51,496 nt of DNA from Ruminococcus sp. (GCA_015066845.1 SVNO01000006.1:1-51496), one strand, 5' to 3'; numbered from the stretch's first letter, positions 41,739-51,350 are shown. The notes: a model not told the origin generated them from the sequence alone. Numbers and translations: made by a program.

Positions 41739-42950
41739 TTATGTATGATAATTTGCCGCCAGATGTGCAGTTGCAAATGCAATCTGCAAATTGAAGCCGC
41801 CTGTATAGGCATCGACATCGAGGACTTCTCCGGCGAAAAACAGTCCTTTCACAAGCTTCGATTCCATGGTTTTCGGGGAAACTTCCTTGCACAGTACGCC
41901 GCCCCTTGTGACAATGCCCTCGGCGATGGGACGTGTGCCGCGCACGGTAAAGCTGAAATCCTTGAGCACCTCGCAGATTTTTCTGCGTTGCTGCTTTGTC
42001 AGGGAATTTCCGCGAAGATAGGGCGGAAATGCGCATCTTCCGAGCATGGGGGATACCATGCCGGCAGGTACAAGCTTGCGCATGAGGGAGGGCAGCTGCT
42101 TGTTCGGCTGCGCGGCAATTTCGCGCTGCAGCCGCTTGTCGAGCTGTTCCATATCGAGTGCAGGTTTCATATCAATATGCAGTGTATATGTTCCCTCCTG
42201 CTCCATATGCGCTGACGAGCTGAGGACAAGCGGGCCGGATACACCGAAATGCGTGAACAGCATCTCGCCCTGTTCCTCAAACACCGTCTTTCCCTCGCAT
42301 CTGAGCCGGAGCGTGACATTTTTCAGGGAAATGCCCATCATCTCCGCGCAGTCGCGTTCGAGTGTTTCCAGCGGTACAAGGGAGGGGCTGAGGGGGGCGA
42401 TTGTATGCCCTGCCTGCGCTGCAAGCCGGCATCCGCTGCCGTCCGAGCCGGTGGCTGGATAGGTCGAGCCGCCTGCCGCAAGGATTACACGGTCGGCATG
42501 GTATTCCCTGTCGCCGCATTTCACACCCGTGCAGACACCATCAGCAATGCACAGCTGCGTGACATTGCCCGTAATCAGCTCCACGCCCGTGCGCTTGAGT
42601 TCATCGTACAGCGCATTGACGATTTCCGCTGCCTGGTCGCTGACGGGAAATACACGGTTGCCGCGTTCCACTTTCAGACGCACACCGAGGCTTTCAAAAT
42701 ATGCCATGACATCCTGCGGAGAACAGGCAGCAAATGCACTGTAGAGGAATCTGCCGCCGCGCGGGATGTTCTGCATTAAGGTATCAAGGTCGCAGTCATT
42801 GGTGAGATTGCACCGTCCCTTGCCGGTGATGCGCAGTTTTTTGCCGATTGCGCCATTCTTTTCAATGAGCTGCACCTGCTGTCCGGCATAGGCGGCATGG
42901 ATGGCTGCATAACATCCGGCAGCACCGCCGCCAACGACAAGCGTTCTCAT
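41739..42950 (-). CDS. HI0933-family FAD-dependent oxidoreductase
   Basis: This 403-aa flavoprotein begins with the FAD-binding VVGGGAAGCYAA. KGRCNLTND is the hallmark of the HI0933/YhiN group, and ILAAGGSTYPATGSDGSG is the second dinucleotide signature. FFAGEVLDVDAYTGGFNLQ closes the FAD site. The biochemical role of the group is not settled. The start overlaps the DUF3006 stop (ATGA), and cmk follows after 11 bp. Confidence 0.92.
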   Translation of the reverse strand: MRTLVVGGGAAGCYAAIHAAYAGQQVQLIEKNGAIGKKLRITGKGRCNLTNDCDLDTLMQNIPRGGRFLYSAFAACSPQDVMAYFESLGVRLKVERGNRVFPVSDQAAEIVNALYDELKRTGVELITGNVTQLCIADGVCTGVKCGDREYHADRVILAAGGSTYPATGSDGSGCRLAAQAGHTIAPLSPSLVPLETLERDCAEMMGISLKNVTLRLRCEGKTVFEEQGEMLFTHFGVSGPLVLSSSAHMEQEGTYTLHIDMKPALDMEQLDKRLQREIAAQPNKQLPSLMRKLVPAGMVSPMLGRCAFPPYLRGNSLTKQQRRKICEVLKDFSFTVRGTRPIAEGIVTRGGVLCKEVSPKTMESKLVKGLFFAGEVLDVDAYTGGFNLQIAFATAHLAANYHT

Positions 42951-43162
42951 GCCTCCTCCTCAAGCAGCCTTGCCCTGCGCGCTGCCATGGCTTCTCTGCG
43001 CGCCTGTGTGGCTTGCACATCAATCAGCCAGCCGGATTCGGTCTGTGTGAGAATATCTCCCTCTGCCGCTTCCTGCGGCAGCTCTGCAATGGCAATATGC
43101 AGCATTTGTTCCCCTGCTTCCACTACTGCATAATCTCCCTCAATCCTGTCAATGATAATCAT
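42947..43162 (-). CDS. DUF3006 domain protein
   Basis: This 71-aa small protein opens with IIIDRIEGDYAVVEAG and continues with IAELPQEAAEGDIL, the pattern of DUF3006. That domain is often found beside ComEC-like metallohydrolases, exactly as here. An Ala/Arg-rich helix ends it. The function is unknown. It overlaps the flavoprotein gene by 4 bp. Confidence 0.85.
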   Translation of the reverse strand: MIIIDRIEGDYAVVEAGEQMLHIAIAELPQEAAEGDILTQTESGWLIDVQATQARREAMAARRARLLEEEA

Positions 43163-43187
43163 AGCTTACTCCTTCGGCTTAAATATC

Positions 43188-43206
43188 TTTTCTGGGGTCA
43201 GCCCCC
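43188..43206. repeat. Fragment of palindromic element terminus
   Basis: The 19 bases around ttctggggtcagccccc resemble the ends of the elements at 31434 and 51418. They sit in the 53-bp gap between the metallohydrolase and DUF3006 genes. Confidence 0.4.
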
Positions 43207-43215
43207 TATCACTCT

Positions 43216-44151
43216 TTACGTCTTATCTCCTCTGTAGCTGCAAGTTTTCGTGTCCTTGTCATAGCAGAACACCAGATTTCCGTCATTCATCGTGATGAGG
43301 ATATCGTCCGTATACGCGCCGAGCCGTTTGAGTGCCTCCGGTGTAGGATGACCGTAGTCATTGTCCTTGCCGCAGGAAATGGCTGCATATCGCGGTGTGA
43401 CCGCTGCAAGGAACGCGTCACTGGACGAGGTTCTTGCGCCGTGATGTCCGACTTTGAGGAAATCCACATCGAGGTCTGCGCCGGACGCAAGGATCTCCTC
43501 CTCCTCCGGCTTTTCCATATCGCCCGTGAACAGACAGGACACGCCGTCATAATCCACGCGCAGCACGAGGGAGGTATTGTTCAGGTCGTCGGCATTCTTC
43601 GACACGGGGCCGAGTACTGTAATGGTCGCACCGCCGAGCTGGTAAGTCGTACCTGCCTTGGGTGTGCGGAGCTTTGCACCGGTCACATCAATGCCGTCAA
43701 GGTATTTTTCATAGGTTCGCGTTGTGGGGACAAGCTTGTCCGCATAAATCGGTTCGAGTACAGTTTTCGCTTTGATTCCGGCAAAAACCTTTGCATAACC
43801 GCCGATGTGGTCATTGTGCATATGGGTGGCAACGGCATATTTGAGATTCTGCACATCCTGCGCTTCGAGGTAGTCAAGGATGGTCTGCGCACTCTTGGAT
43901 TCCGCTGCGTCAATGAGCATGGCTTCACCGTCTGCGATAACCAGAATACTGTCCGCCTGCTCCACATCAATGACATGCACCTGAAATTCTGCGTCAGAAA
44001 GGGCAATCTGTCCCTCTGGCAGAGGCTGCTGCGTCAGTGAGATCTGTCCGTTCAGGCAGGCGATGGCAAAGAGAATGACTACTACAATGGTGTAGATGAT
44101 GTATTTCTTCGATTTCTTGCTGGCAAGAAGCGGATTCTTCGGTCGTTTCAT
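43216..44151 (-). CDS. ComEC-like metallo-beta-lactamase-fold hydrolase
   Basis: This 311-aa protein has an N-terminal membrane anchor (about 16-35) and a metallo-beta-lactamase fold outside the cytoplasm. ATHMHNDHIGGY is the metal-binding HxHxDH motif. SCLFTGDME gives the bridging Asp, and KVGHHGARTSS is the conserved His pair of the ComEC C-terminal type. It lacks the competence channel. The start follows ataggag. The substrate is unknown, possibly nucleic acid or a nucleotide. Confidence 0.88.
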   Translation of the reverse strand: MKRPKNPLLASKKSKKYIIYTIVVVILFAIACLNGQISLTQQPLPEGQIALSDAEFQVHVIDVEQADSILVIADGEAMLIDAAESKSAQTILDYLEAQDVQNLKYAVATHMHNDHIGGYAKVFAGIKAKTVLEPIYADKLVPTTRTYEKYLDGIDVTGAKLRTPKAGTTYQLGGATITVLGPVSKNADDLNNTSLVLRVDYDGVSCLFTGDMEKPEEEEILASGADLDVDFLKVGHHGARTSSSDAFLAAVTPRYAAISCGKDNDYGHPTPEALKRLGAYTDDILITMNDGNLVFCYDKDTKTCSYRGDKT

Positions 44152-44201
44152 ACTGTTTCACTCCTATCAGGTTGTGTTGACACTAAGCCTGACAACACGC
44201 C

Positions 44202-46826
44202 TTAGAACTCTAAATCGGAATTCTGCTCCGGCATGTCCGGTATAACGGGTGTATCCGGTGTATTCTGTGCATCCTGAAGCTGCTGTACCTCATCCTTGAG
44301 CTGTTCCATGCTCTTGCGCTGCTTGCGCTCCTCATACTGGAGCTTGGAAAGCAGCACACGGCGCGGTTTTGCGCCCTCATACGGCCCGATGATCCCCATT
44401 TCCTCCAGCTCATCCATGATACGCGCCGCGCGCGCATAGCCGAGCTTGAGTCGTCTTTGCAGGTTGCTGGTGGATGCTTGTCCTGCATATACCACAACCT
44501 CAATTGCCTTTTCAATCAGCTCTGCATCGGCATCCAGCTGGGATTCCTCCATTGCCGGTGCGTCTGCATTTTCCGTATTGGCGGTGGCAATCTGCTCGAC
44601 TGCCTGCATGATGGATTCATCGTATTCGCTGACGGATTCCTTCTTGACAAAGGCAACCACGCGTTCGATTTCCTGTGTAGAAACATAGCAGCCCTGTACA
44701 CGGACGGGTTTGAGCTGTCCATTGGGCAGGTAGAGCATGTCGCCGTTGCCGAGGAGCTTTTCTGCACCGCCCGTATCGAGAATGATACGCGAGCTGATGG
44801 CTTCCTTTACATAGAGGGCAATACGGCTGGGGATATTTGCCTTAATCAGACCGGTCACAACATCCGCAGTCGGACGCTGTGTGGAGATGATCAGGTGCAT
44901 TCCGGCAGCTCTTGCCATCTGTGCCAGACGGCAGATGGATTCCTCGACTTCCTTGGAGGATGCCATCATCAGGTCGGCAAGCTCATCAATGGCAATGACG
45001 ATCTGCGGCATGGGTTCGAGGTCGTCGCGTTCCTGACACAGGCGGTTGTAGTCGTTCAGGTCACGCACACCGGTATCGGCAAAGGTACTGTAACGGCTGA
45101 GCATTTCCTGTACTGCCCAGTTGAGTGCTCCTGCCGCCTTTTTCGGATCGGTAACAACGGGGATGAGCAGGTGGGGAATGCCGTCATACACGCGGAATTC
45201 TACGATCTTCGGGTCAATCAGGATGAGCTTTACCTCGGTGGGCTTTGCATGGTAGAGGATGCTCATGATGATGGAATTGGTGCAGACGGACTTACCGGAA
45301 CCAGTTGTACCGGCGATGATCATATGGGGCATTTTCGCAATATCGCCAATGATGACATTGCCGGCGATGTCCTTGCCGACTGCAAAGGCAAGCTTGCTTT
45401 CCGCGTCACGGAACTGCGGAGATTCGAGAATTTCACGCAGGGAAACGGTATCCTTGCGGGAATTGGGCACTTCAATACCGATGGCAGATTTGCCGGGGAT
45501 GGGGGCTTCGATACGGACGCTCTCCGCAGCAAGGCTCAAGGCGATATTGTCCGCAAGATTGGTGATCTTGCTTACCTTGACACCGGCATCGGGCTGTACC
45601 TCATAACGGGTAACGGACGGGCCGCGCGATACGTTTTCCTTTTCGATTTTCGCGCCGATGGAGAAGCTCTCCAGAACCTCCAGAAGCTTTTTTCTGCCCT
45701 CCTCCTTTTCGTTCTCGGCTTCATTGGACTTGGCATAGCACTCGCCCTTGCGCAGGAACCGGATGGGGGGAAGCTGGTAATCGCCATCGGCTTCTTCGGA
45801 TTCTGCCTGCTGTGCAATTTCCACTGCAATTTCCGTGACAGCCTCCTGACGTTCCTCCTCCTTGGTCTTTTTGTGTCCCTTTTCTGCATTTGCATGTAAC
45901 AGCAGTTCTTCCAATGCGGAATCGTTCTTCTCGCGGTTTTCCATATCGGAATTCTGCAGTATTTCGAGGAAATCTTCCTGTTCCTCCGCATCGTCCCCGA
46001 ACTGCTCCTCCTCGTTCTCCTCTGCCAGTGCAGGCTCACCAAGAGGCACATCCATCAGGAAACCGTCAAACATACCAGCTTCATGCGGCTGTGTATTGCT
46101 CTGGGCAATGGCAATTGCCTCTGCCTCATAATCCTCCTGCTCACGCAGGTCGATAGCAGCGTATTCTTCTTCCTCGGCGTATTCCTCCAGAAATTCCTCC
46201 TCATCATAGTCCTCATGCAGGAGCTTCCAGAGGTTGCGGAACGGTGTGGCGAGCATATGGAGAAATTCCATCAGCGTCTTTTCCGTCAGGAACATGGCAC
46301 TGACGAATATCATCAGGGAAATCATGATTTTTGAGCCAATATCACCCAGAATATTGAGCAGGGGCATTGAAATCAGCGCACTGACCATACCGCCGCCGCT
46401 CCACGCAAGTCCCTCCTCGTAGAGCATCTGCATTCCCTCAGAGAAGGAATAGTCAAGCAGTCTGCCGCCGCCGAACATGATCTCGATAAAAGCGCAGGCA
46501 AAGGCGATCGCAATGATGCCTGTCAGGGCACTTTGGGCGATTTTCTGGGGTTTATCGTTTTTGTCAACCTTTACCGCAACATAGGCAAGCATCCCCGGAA
46601 TACCGAGCAGGGGCAAGCCAAAGAAGCCTTTGAGAGCTTTGTGCAGGATATACCAACCGGAGCTTCCCTGAATGAGCGCGACAAGCAGAATGAAAATTGC
46701 TATCGCAAATAAAAGAACGGACCATTTGTGATAGTCTACGGTTTTTTCTTCCTTTTTGGGTTCTTCCGGCGGTTTGGGTTCTTCTACTTTTTTCTTCGGG
46801 GCATTACTTTTCTTTTCGTCAGCCAC
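44202..46826 (-). CDS. FtsK/SpoIIIE DNA translocase
   Basis: This 874-aa septal DNA pump has four N-terminal membrane helices (about 30-190), an acidic linker (about 195-330), and a RecA-like motor with GTTGSGKSVCTNS (Walker A) and IAIDELADLMM (Walker B). The C-terminal winged-helix gamma domain (about 755-835, with QRRLKLGYARAARIMDELE) reads DNA polarity sequences. GTG is the start codon, behind aaaggag. In a spore former it could serve as SpoIIIE, FtsK or both. Confidence 0.94.
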   Translation of the reverse strand: MADEKKSNAPKKKVEEPKPPEEPKKEEKTVDYHKWSVLLFAIAIFILLVALIQGSSGWYILHKALKGFFGLPLLGIPGMLAYVAVKVDKNDKPQKIAQSALTGIIAIAFACAFIEIMFGGGRLLDYSFSEGMQMLYEEGLAWSGGGMVSALISMPLLNILGDIGSKIMISLMIFVSAMFLTEKTLMEFLHMLATPFRNLWKLLHEDYDEEEFLEEYAEEEEYAAIDLREQEDYEAEAIAIAQSNTQPHEAGMFDGFLMDVPLGEPALAEENEEEQFGDDAEEQEDFLEILQNSDMENREKNDSALEELLLHANAEKGHKKTKEEERQEAVTEIAVEIAQQAESEEADGDYQLPPIRFLRKGECYAKSNEAENEKEEGRKKLLEVLESFSIGAKIEKENVSRGPSVTRYEVQPDAGVKVSKITNLADNIALSLAAESVRIEAPIPGKSAIGIEVPNSRKDTVSLREILESPQFRDAESKLAFAVGKDIAGNVIIGDIAKMPHMIIAGTTGSGKSVCTNSIIMSILYHAKPTEVKLILIDPKIVEFRVYDGIPHLLIPVVTDPKKAAGALNWAVQEMLSRYSTFADTGVRDLNDYNRLCQERDDLEPMPQIVIAIDELADLMMASSKEVEESICRLAQMARAAGMHLIISTQRPTADVVTGLIKANIPSRIALYVKEAISSRIILDTGGAEKLLGNGDMLYLPNGQLKPVRVQGCYVSTQEIERVVAFVKKESVSEYDESIMQAVEQIATANTENADAPAMEESQLDADAELIEKAIEVVVYAGQASTSNLQRRLKLGYARAARIMDELEEMGIIGPYEGAKPRRVLLSKLQYEERKQRKSMEQLKDEVQQLQDAQNTPDTPVIPDMPEQNSDLEF

Positions 46827-46865
46827 AGTTTACTCCTTTCCTGAAAATGCTGCTTGTTCCGGATA

Positions 46866-47717
46866 TCAGCGTACAAGCTCTGCTACGCCGAAACCGATGA
46901 CAACAAGACCAACAAGAAGTGTATAAACGGCGAAATACTTGAATTTATTGGACTTTACCAGCAAATCCACCATACGGATCGCCAGTACACCGACCACGGC
47001 TGCCACCACGAAGCCCACCAGATACAGGGGCAGTTCTTCCCACGGCATGACACCCTCGGAGATCGCATCCTTGATTTCCACAAGACATCCGGCAAGGATG
47101 GTGGGAATGCCGAGCATAAAGGAATATTTCACTGCGGTATCGCGTTCCATGCCGGCAAACAAGCCGCTGCAGATGGTCGAGCCGCTGCGCGAAATGCCGG
47201 GGAACAGGGCAATTGCCTGAAATATGCCAACGGTGAGGGCTTCTTTCCATGTCAGGTCTTTTGCTGTTTTCTTTCCGGTGACGCATTTGTCGGAGAGGAA
47301 CAGAATCAGCGCGGTATAGAGGAAGAAGCAGCCGAGTGCAATCAAATAGGTCTGTGCGATATGTTCAATGAAGTCGCGTAAAAAATAGAACGGTACAAGT
47401 ACGACAAGGGAGAGCAGGAGCATGACGATCATGCGGCGTTCGGGGGTTTGCAGTCCGTTTTTGAACAGCGTTCCGGTGCACAGATCCTTGACCATCCGTC
47501 CTGCCTCGCAGACGAGGGCTTTGACGGTGCTCCAGAATGCAATGCAGATGGCAAGCAATGTGCCCAGATGCAGGAATGCGGAAAAGAGAAAGCCCGTTTC
47601 GCTTTCCGCGGTATTGGTCAGATGGGCATAGAGCATCAGGTGACCGGAGCTGGAAACCGGCAGAAATTCGGTCAATCCCTGAATAATACCTTGCAGAATC
47701 GCATCTAAAATTGTCAT
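46866..47717 (-). CDS. uppP: Undecaprenyl-diphosphatase
   Basis: This 283-aa polytopic membrane enzyme recycles the cell-wall lipid carrier by dephosphorylating undecaprenyl diphosphate. The two catalytic motifs are present: QGLTEFLPVSSSGHL and PGISRSGST. About eight hydrophobic helices follow the family pattern. The start at 47717 follows a perfect aggagg, in preference to 47771. It lies between the ClpP-like protease and ftsK in the same direction. Confidence 0.95.
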   Translation of the reverse strand: MTILDAILQGIIQGLTEFLPVSSSGHLMLYAHLTNTAESETGFLFSAFLHLGTLLAICIAFWSTVKALVCEAGRMVKDLCTGTLFKNGLQTPERRMIVMLLLSLVVLVPFYFLRDFIEHIAQTYLIALGCFFLYTALILFLSDKCVTGKKTAKDLTWKEALTVGIFQAIALFPGISRSGSTICSGLFAGMERDTAVKYSFMLGIPTILAGCLVEIKDAISEGVMPWEELPLYLVGFVVAAVVGVLAIRMVDLLVKSNKFKYFAVYTLLVGLVVIGFGVAELVR

Positions 47718-47774
47718 ATGTAGTCCTCCTGTACTGTATGCAGTGCCGCCGGAATGCCGACGGCATCGCATTAC

Positions 47775-48524
47775 TCACGCATAACGTGGGTTTCCTGTTT
47801 CAATCAGTCGGTACAGCCCTTCGATGGCATCGGACAGGCTGCCGAGATGGTCAATCAATCCCATTTCCACTGCCTGTGCACCGGATACGACCGAGCCGAC
47901 ATCGGTGGCAAGTTCCTGTGTATTCATCATCAGGCTGCGAAATTTTTCCTCCCCTACACGGCTCTGTGCTGTGACAAAGCGGATGATCCTGTCCTGAATC
48001 CGGTCAATATAGGAAAGACTCTGGGGAACGCCGAGCATCATGCCATTCATGCGCACCGGATGGATGGTCATGGATGCGGACGGTACGATATAGGATTCCA
48101 TCGCGCTGACGGATAGCGGCACTCCAATGGAATGTCCGCCGCCGACCACGAGGGATACGGTTGGTGTTTTCATACCGGCAATCAGCTCTGCAATGGCAAG
48201 TCCGGCTTCCACATCGCCGCCGACTGTGTTGAGAATGATGATAAGCCCCTCAATGCTCCTGTCCTGTTCAATTGCCACCAGTGCCGGAATGATATGCTCA
48301 TATTTGGTGGTCTTGTTCTGCGAGGCAAGCACATAATGTCCCTCGACCTGTCCGATGATGGTCAGGCAGTGGATGAGATGCTTGGCATTCTGGGGGCGGA
48401 TGCTGCCGGTCTTTTCAATCAGCTCGCTTTCATCAAGCTGCTGCTCCGTTTCACTGTCCTTTTCACTGTCGTTTATCGCTTCTTCATCCTGTGGCAGGGT
48501 ATATTCACCGCAATTTTCCTGCAT
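47775..48524 (-). CDS. ClpP-like serine protease (TepA type)
   Basis: This 249-aa protein has a charged N-terminal extension (1-50) and a ClpP fold. The serine nucleophile lies in [10 protein letters not shown] and the His in [10 protein letters not shown]. The oxyanion-type glycines are in [18 protein letters not shown]. It is closest to TepA/YmfB, reported as a translocation-enhancing protease of Gram-positives. ATG 48524 with gaaaggaga is preferred to 48545. Confidence 0.85.
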   Translation of the reverse strand: MQENCGEYTLPQDEEAINDSEKDSETEQQLDESELIEKTGSIRPQNAKHLIHCLTIIGQVEGHYVLASQNKTTKYEHIIPALVAIEQDRSIEGLIIILNTVGGDVEAGLAIAELIAGMKTPTVSLVVGGGHSIGVPLSVSAMESYIVPSASMTIHPVRMNGMMLGVPQSLSYIDRIQDRIIRFVTAQSRVGEEKFRSLMMNTQELATDVGSVVSGAQAVEMGLIDHLGSLSDAIEGLYRLIETGNPRYA

Positions 48525-48673
48525 AGCTTCTCCTTTCTCCTGCAAACTTCACACTGGCGCGTGGGGAAACGCGCACGATTCTCTGCCGTTTTCCGGCATA
48601 GAAACAGTATGGCTCAAAGGGGGAGAATTATGCATCCGCACAGTGGTGCAGTTGTGAAAGTACACATACTTTT

Positions 48674-48701
48674 ATTATACCATATTTCTGAAATATGTCA
48701 A
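48674..48701 (-). promoter_or_regulatory. Promoter of the clpP-like, uppP and ftsK run
   Basis: On the minus strand TTGACA (48701-48696), 16 bp, and TATAAT (48679-48674) precede a 5' leader of about 140 nt. The leader contains small hairpins, including gcgcg and ctgccg stems. Confidence 0.75.
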
Positions 48702-48989
48702 GTGGATTTTTTGCTGAAACGGCGAAAAAGCGTTACATTGCAGACTGTCGGAATTCCCCTTTTCCTGCCGCTTTTTCCAGCTTGCATAAACGCAGTACGG
48801 GGAAGAAGTCGCCGAAATATAGCCCCTGCCCCTTCGGGCTAAGGAAATGCACCGGACAGCGTTGCTGTTTGTGCCTGAGAAAAATCCTTTTTCCGCAGAC
48901 GGATTATTTTTATTGCACGGCTGCACATTCTGACAGAATCCGACTCCCCTCCTGTGCTACAATAGAGATACCACAAACAAAAGGAAAGG
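48702..48989. other. Intergenic region upstream of spoIIAA, unassigned
   Basis: These 288 bp contain several GC-rich stems, for example agcccctgccccttcgggct near 48823-48842, and end with a TACAAT box (48958-48963) near spoIIAA. I find no ORF with a ribosome site and no RNA family I can name. A small RNA is possible but unproven. Confidence 0.3.
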
Positions 48990-49001
48990 ATGTTATGGCT
49001 A

Positions 49002-49334
49002 ATGAAACTGCACTACGACATTGAAAGCGGACAGCTCCTTGTCCGCCTTGACGGTGAGATTGACCATCACTGCGCCGGACTGATGCGCACGGAGGTGGAC
49101 GCTGCAATTTATGCCCATGCACCGCGCACACTCGTCCTTGATTTTCAGGATGTCACTTTTATGGACAGTTCCGGCATCGGGCTGATTATGGGACGCTACA
49201 AAATTCTCCAGCCATTGGGCGGAGAAATCGTTCTCCTGCATCCGGCTCCCCATATCAAGCGCGTTTTGCAGCTTGCCGGCATGGAACGGCTTGCAAGGAT
49301 TACCCATAAGCTCGAAAAGGAGGCTATGCAATGA
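49002..49334 (+). CDS. spoIIAA: Anti-sigma F factor antagonist SpoIIAA
   Basis: This 110-aa STAS-domain protein is the phosphorylatable switch that frees sigma F in the forespore. VTFMDSSGIGLIMGRYK carries the Ser that SpoIIAB phosphorylates. GEIDHHCAG and GGEIVLLHPAPHIKRVL match the family throughout. ATG 49002 was chosen because aaaggaaagg abuts an earlier in-frame ATG at 48990 with no spacing. It overlaps spoIIAB by 4 bp. Confidence 0.94.
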   Translation: MKLHYDIESGQLLVRLDGEIDHHCAGLMRTEVDAAIYAHAPRTLVLDFQDVTFMDSSGIGLIMGRYKILQPLGGEIVLLHPAPHIKRVLQLAGMERLARITHKLEKEAMQ

Positions 49335-49780
49335 AAATTCTAAACGAATGCAAATGTACATTTCCTGCCAATTCTGCCAATGAAGCACTTGCCCGTGCAA
49401 TGCTCTCGGCATTCGTCATTCCTGCCGACCCGACCGCACAGGAGCTTGCCGACCTGCGCACGGTCATTTCCGAGGCTGTCACAAATGCGATCGTACACGG
49501 CTACCGCGGTACAACGGGCGAAGTAGCCGTCTGCCTGCGCCTGCTGCCGGAGCGCGTCATTTACATACGCGTCAGCGACAAGGGCTGCGGCATTGCGGAT
49601 GTGCAGAAGGCAATGGAGCCGCTGTACACCTCCGCGCCGGAGGAAGAGCGCGCCGGACTGGGCTTTGCCATCATGCAGACCTTTACCAATTCCCTCCATG
49701 TGCGCAGCGTTGCCGGACATGGTACAACCCTGACCATGCGCCGCCGGCTTGGGGAACAGCATGAAGAAGCAGGCGTGTGA
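49331..49780 (+). CDS. spoIIAB: Anti-sigma F factor / serine kinase SpoIIAB
   Basis: This 149-aa GHKL kinase binds sigma F and phosphorylates SpoIIAA. The N-box SEAVTNAIVHGY, the G1 box DKGCGIADV and the G2 region RAGLGFAIMQTF are intact. The start overlaps the spoIIAA stop and has aaaaggagg. Its end overlaps sigF. Confidence 0.95.
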   Translation: MKILNECKCTFPANSANEALARAMLSAFVIPADPTAQELADLRTVISEAVTNAIVHGYRGTTGEVAVCLRLLPERVIYIRVSDKGCGIADVQKAMEPLYTSAPEEERAGLGFAIMQTFTNSLHVRSVAGHGTTLTMRRRLGEQHEEAGV

Positions 49781-50423
49781 ACCCCTGCGCGCGGAGGAGC
49801 ATCTGGGACTGGTGCACATGTGCGCCGGACGCTTCCGCAGCCGCGGCATTCCCTACGAGGACCTCTATTCTGCCGGCTGCGAGGGACTTGTCAAGGCGGC
49901 AAATGCCTTTGATGCAAACCGCGGCGTACAATTTTCCACCTATGCTGTTCCGGTGATTCTCGGCGAAATCAAGCGATTATTCCGTGACAGCGGTACGGTG
50001 CATGTGTCGCGCAGTCTGCGTGAGCTTTCGCTGCGTGTGCAGAAAATCCGTGAACAGCTGCTCAAGGAAACGGGTGATGAGCCGCCGCTGAGCGTTCTTG
50101 CAGAACATGCTCAGGCAAGCGTGGAGGATGTATCCCTCGCGCTTTGTGCCGCAAGTCCCGTGCTGTCCCTGACCGCGCCTGACGAGGGGGAGGGGCAGAT
50201 CGACATTGCCGTGGAAGCCCCTGACGAGGGCATCAGCGACCGGCTCGCACTGCGCCAGATGCTTGCCACACTTGCACCGGCTGACCGGATGCTGCTTGAA
50301 TATCGGTATTACCACAGTCTGACACAGGTACAGACTGCCGAAAAGCTCGGCATGACGCAGGTACAGGTGTCCAGACGTGAAAAAAAGCTCCTGCTCTACC
50401 TCCGGCAGGAGCTTCTGAAATAG
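49761..50423 (+). CDS. sigF: Sporulation sigma factor F
   Basis: This 220-aa sigma-70 family factor has region 2 (YEDLYSAGCEGLVKAANAFD and FSTYAVPVILGEIKRLFRDS), a helical region 3 and region 4 HTH (TQVQTAEKLGMTQVQVSRRE). Its place directly behind spoIIAB identifies sigma F rather than sigma G. A TTG at 49749 opens the frame, but ATG 49761 with gggga fits better. It directs early forespore gene expression. Confidence 0.94.
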   Translation: MKKQACEPLRAEEHLGLVHMCAGRFRSRGIPYEDLYSAGCEGLVKAANAFDANRGVQFSTYAVPVILGEIKRLFRDSGTVHVSRSLRELSLRVQKIREQLLKETGDEPPLSVLAEHAQASVEDVSLALCAASPVLSLTAPDEGEGQIDIAVEAPDEGISDRLALRQMLATLAPADRMLLEYRYYHSLTQVQTAEKLGMTQVQVSRREKKLLLYLRQELLK

Positions 50424-50497
50424 CCGTTCTGTTCCAGCGATTCGTGAAATAAAAATTACCTTTTCAGAAATTAGAATTACTTTTTTCGTAAAGGCTA

Positions 50498-50526
50498 TTG
50501 ACAAAGCGGAAAGAATATGCTATAAT
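50498..50526 (+). promoter_or_regulatory. Strong consensus promoter of the final secreted gene
   Basis: TTGACA (50498-50503), 17 bp, and TATAAT (50521-50526) form a perfect sigma-A consensus. It lies about 60 bp upstream of the gene at 50586. Confidence 0.92.
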
Positions 50527-50585
50527 AGCAATATCTTCCGACTGCGTGTCGGATGGAACGTAACAGAAAATCAGGAGGATCGACT

Positions 50586-51350
50586 ATGAACATGAAGAAA
50601 ACAGCCGCAGCTTTGCTGGCACTTATCACAGCAGGTTCTGCAATGACGATGCCGGTATCGGCACTCCAGTTTGTCGGCGGAGATATTGACGGTGACGGAA
50701 AGGTATCCGCATCGGACGCAGCATGGATTCTGCAATATGCAGCCTATGTCGGCTCAGGAGGTACGGACTCGATTTATGAATTTGTACCGCTTGCCGAAAC
50801 TGAACCCGTTGAGCCGGAAAAACCCGAAGGAGTTACTCTTCCGGAGCTGTCCGGTCTGACGCTTACGCAGTGTATGGACGCTGGCTATGAATTAACCGGC
50901 TATCTATCGTATAACGATGTTTTCACTGGATACGTTAATTATAGCGACTACACCAATGACGAAATTGAAAAACTGGTTGCCTCCTTCGAGGGCAAGACAG
51001 TAGCCGAAATGGTGGAGGAACACGACATCAGAATCGGTTATTTCGGCTTCAACGGCAATTACACATTCACAACGTATGTCGGCTCTTTGCATATTAAATT
51101 TGATTTGGAGCATGGTGCACAGGCAGTGGAGATTCACAAGGATGAGAGCTTCTTTGATCTGGAGGAGGCTGCGGAGGTACAGGCAGACACGCTGAACAAT
51201 GTGGAATTGGATTATGTAGACATACTGCTTGATTTTGACGAGGCATCCACACAAAGACTGCTTGACATGGAAAAAAAGAGTACGGACAAGATTAAAGCCA
51301 TTAGTGATGAGCTGGTGGTTGAGAGAGCATACTACAGAACAAGTAACTGA
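50586..51350 (+). CDS. Secreted protein with single dockerin-like repeat
   Basis: This 254-aa protein has a signal peptide (about 1-28, MNMKKTAAALLALITAGSAM), then one calcium-binding dockerin repeat, GGDIDGDGKVSASDAAWILQ, near residues 30-50. An acidic-Pro linker (about 65-85) follows. The remaining 170 residues are an unrecognised Tyr- and acid-rich beta/alpha domain. A dockerin normally has two such repeats. The start at 50586 follows aggagg, so the longer frame from 50553 is unlikely. A consensus promoter and a strong terminator make it monocistronic. Confidence 0.82.
   Translation: MNMKKTAAALLALITAGSAMTMPVSALQFVGGDIDGDGKVSASDAAWILQYAAYVGSGGTDSIYEFVPLAETEPVEPEKPEGVTLPELSGLTLTQCMDAGYELTGYLSYNDVFTGYVNYSDYTNDEIEKLVASFEGKTVAEMVEEHDIRIGYFGFNGNYTFTTYVGSLHIKFDLEHGAQAVEIHKDESFFDLEEAAEVQADTLNNVELDYVDILLDFDEASTQRLLDMEKKSTDKIKAISDELVVERAYYRTSN

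Noticed and set aside
44457..45899. 480-codon frame antisense to the FtsK gene
   Set aside because: It is a shadow of a gene with intact Walker motifs.
48931..48963. Sigma H promoter ahead of spoIIAA
   Set aside because: A RNNGAAT-like box exists, but no AGGAWWW element lies at the right distance.
50385..50414. Terminator at the end of sigF
   Set aside because: A perfect 10-bp inverted repeat is present, but it lies inside the coding sequence and no T-run follows.
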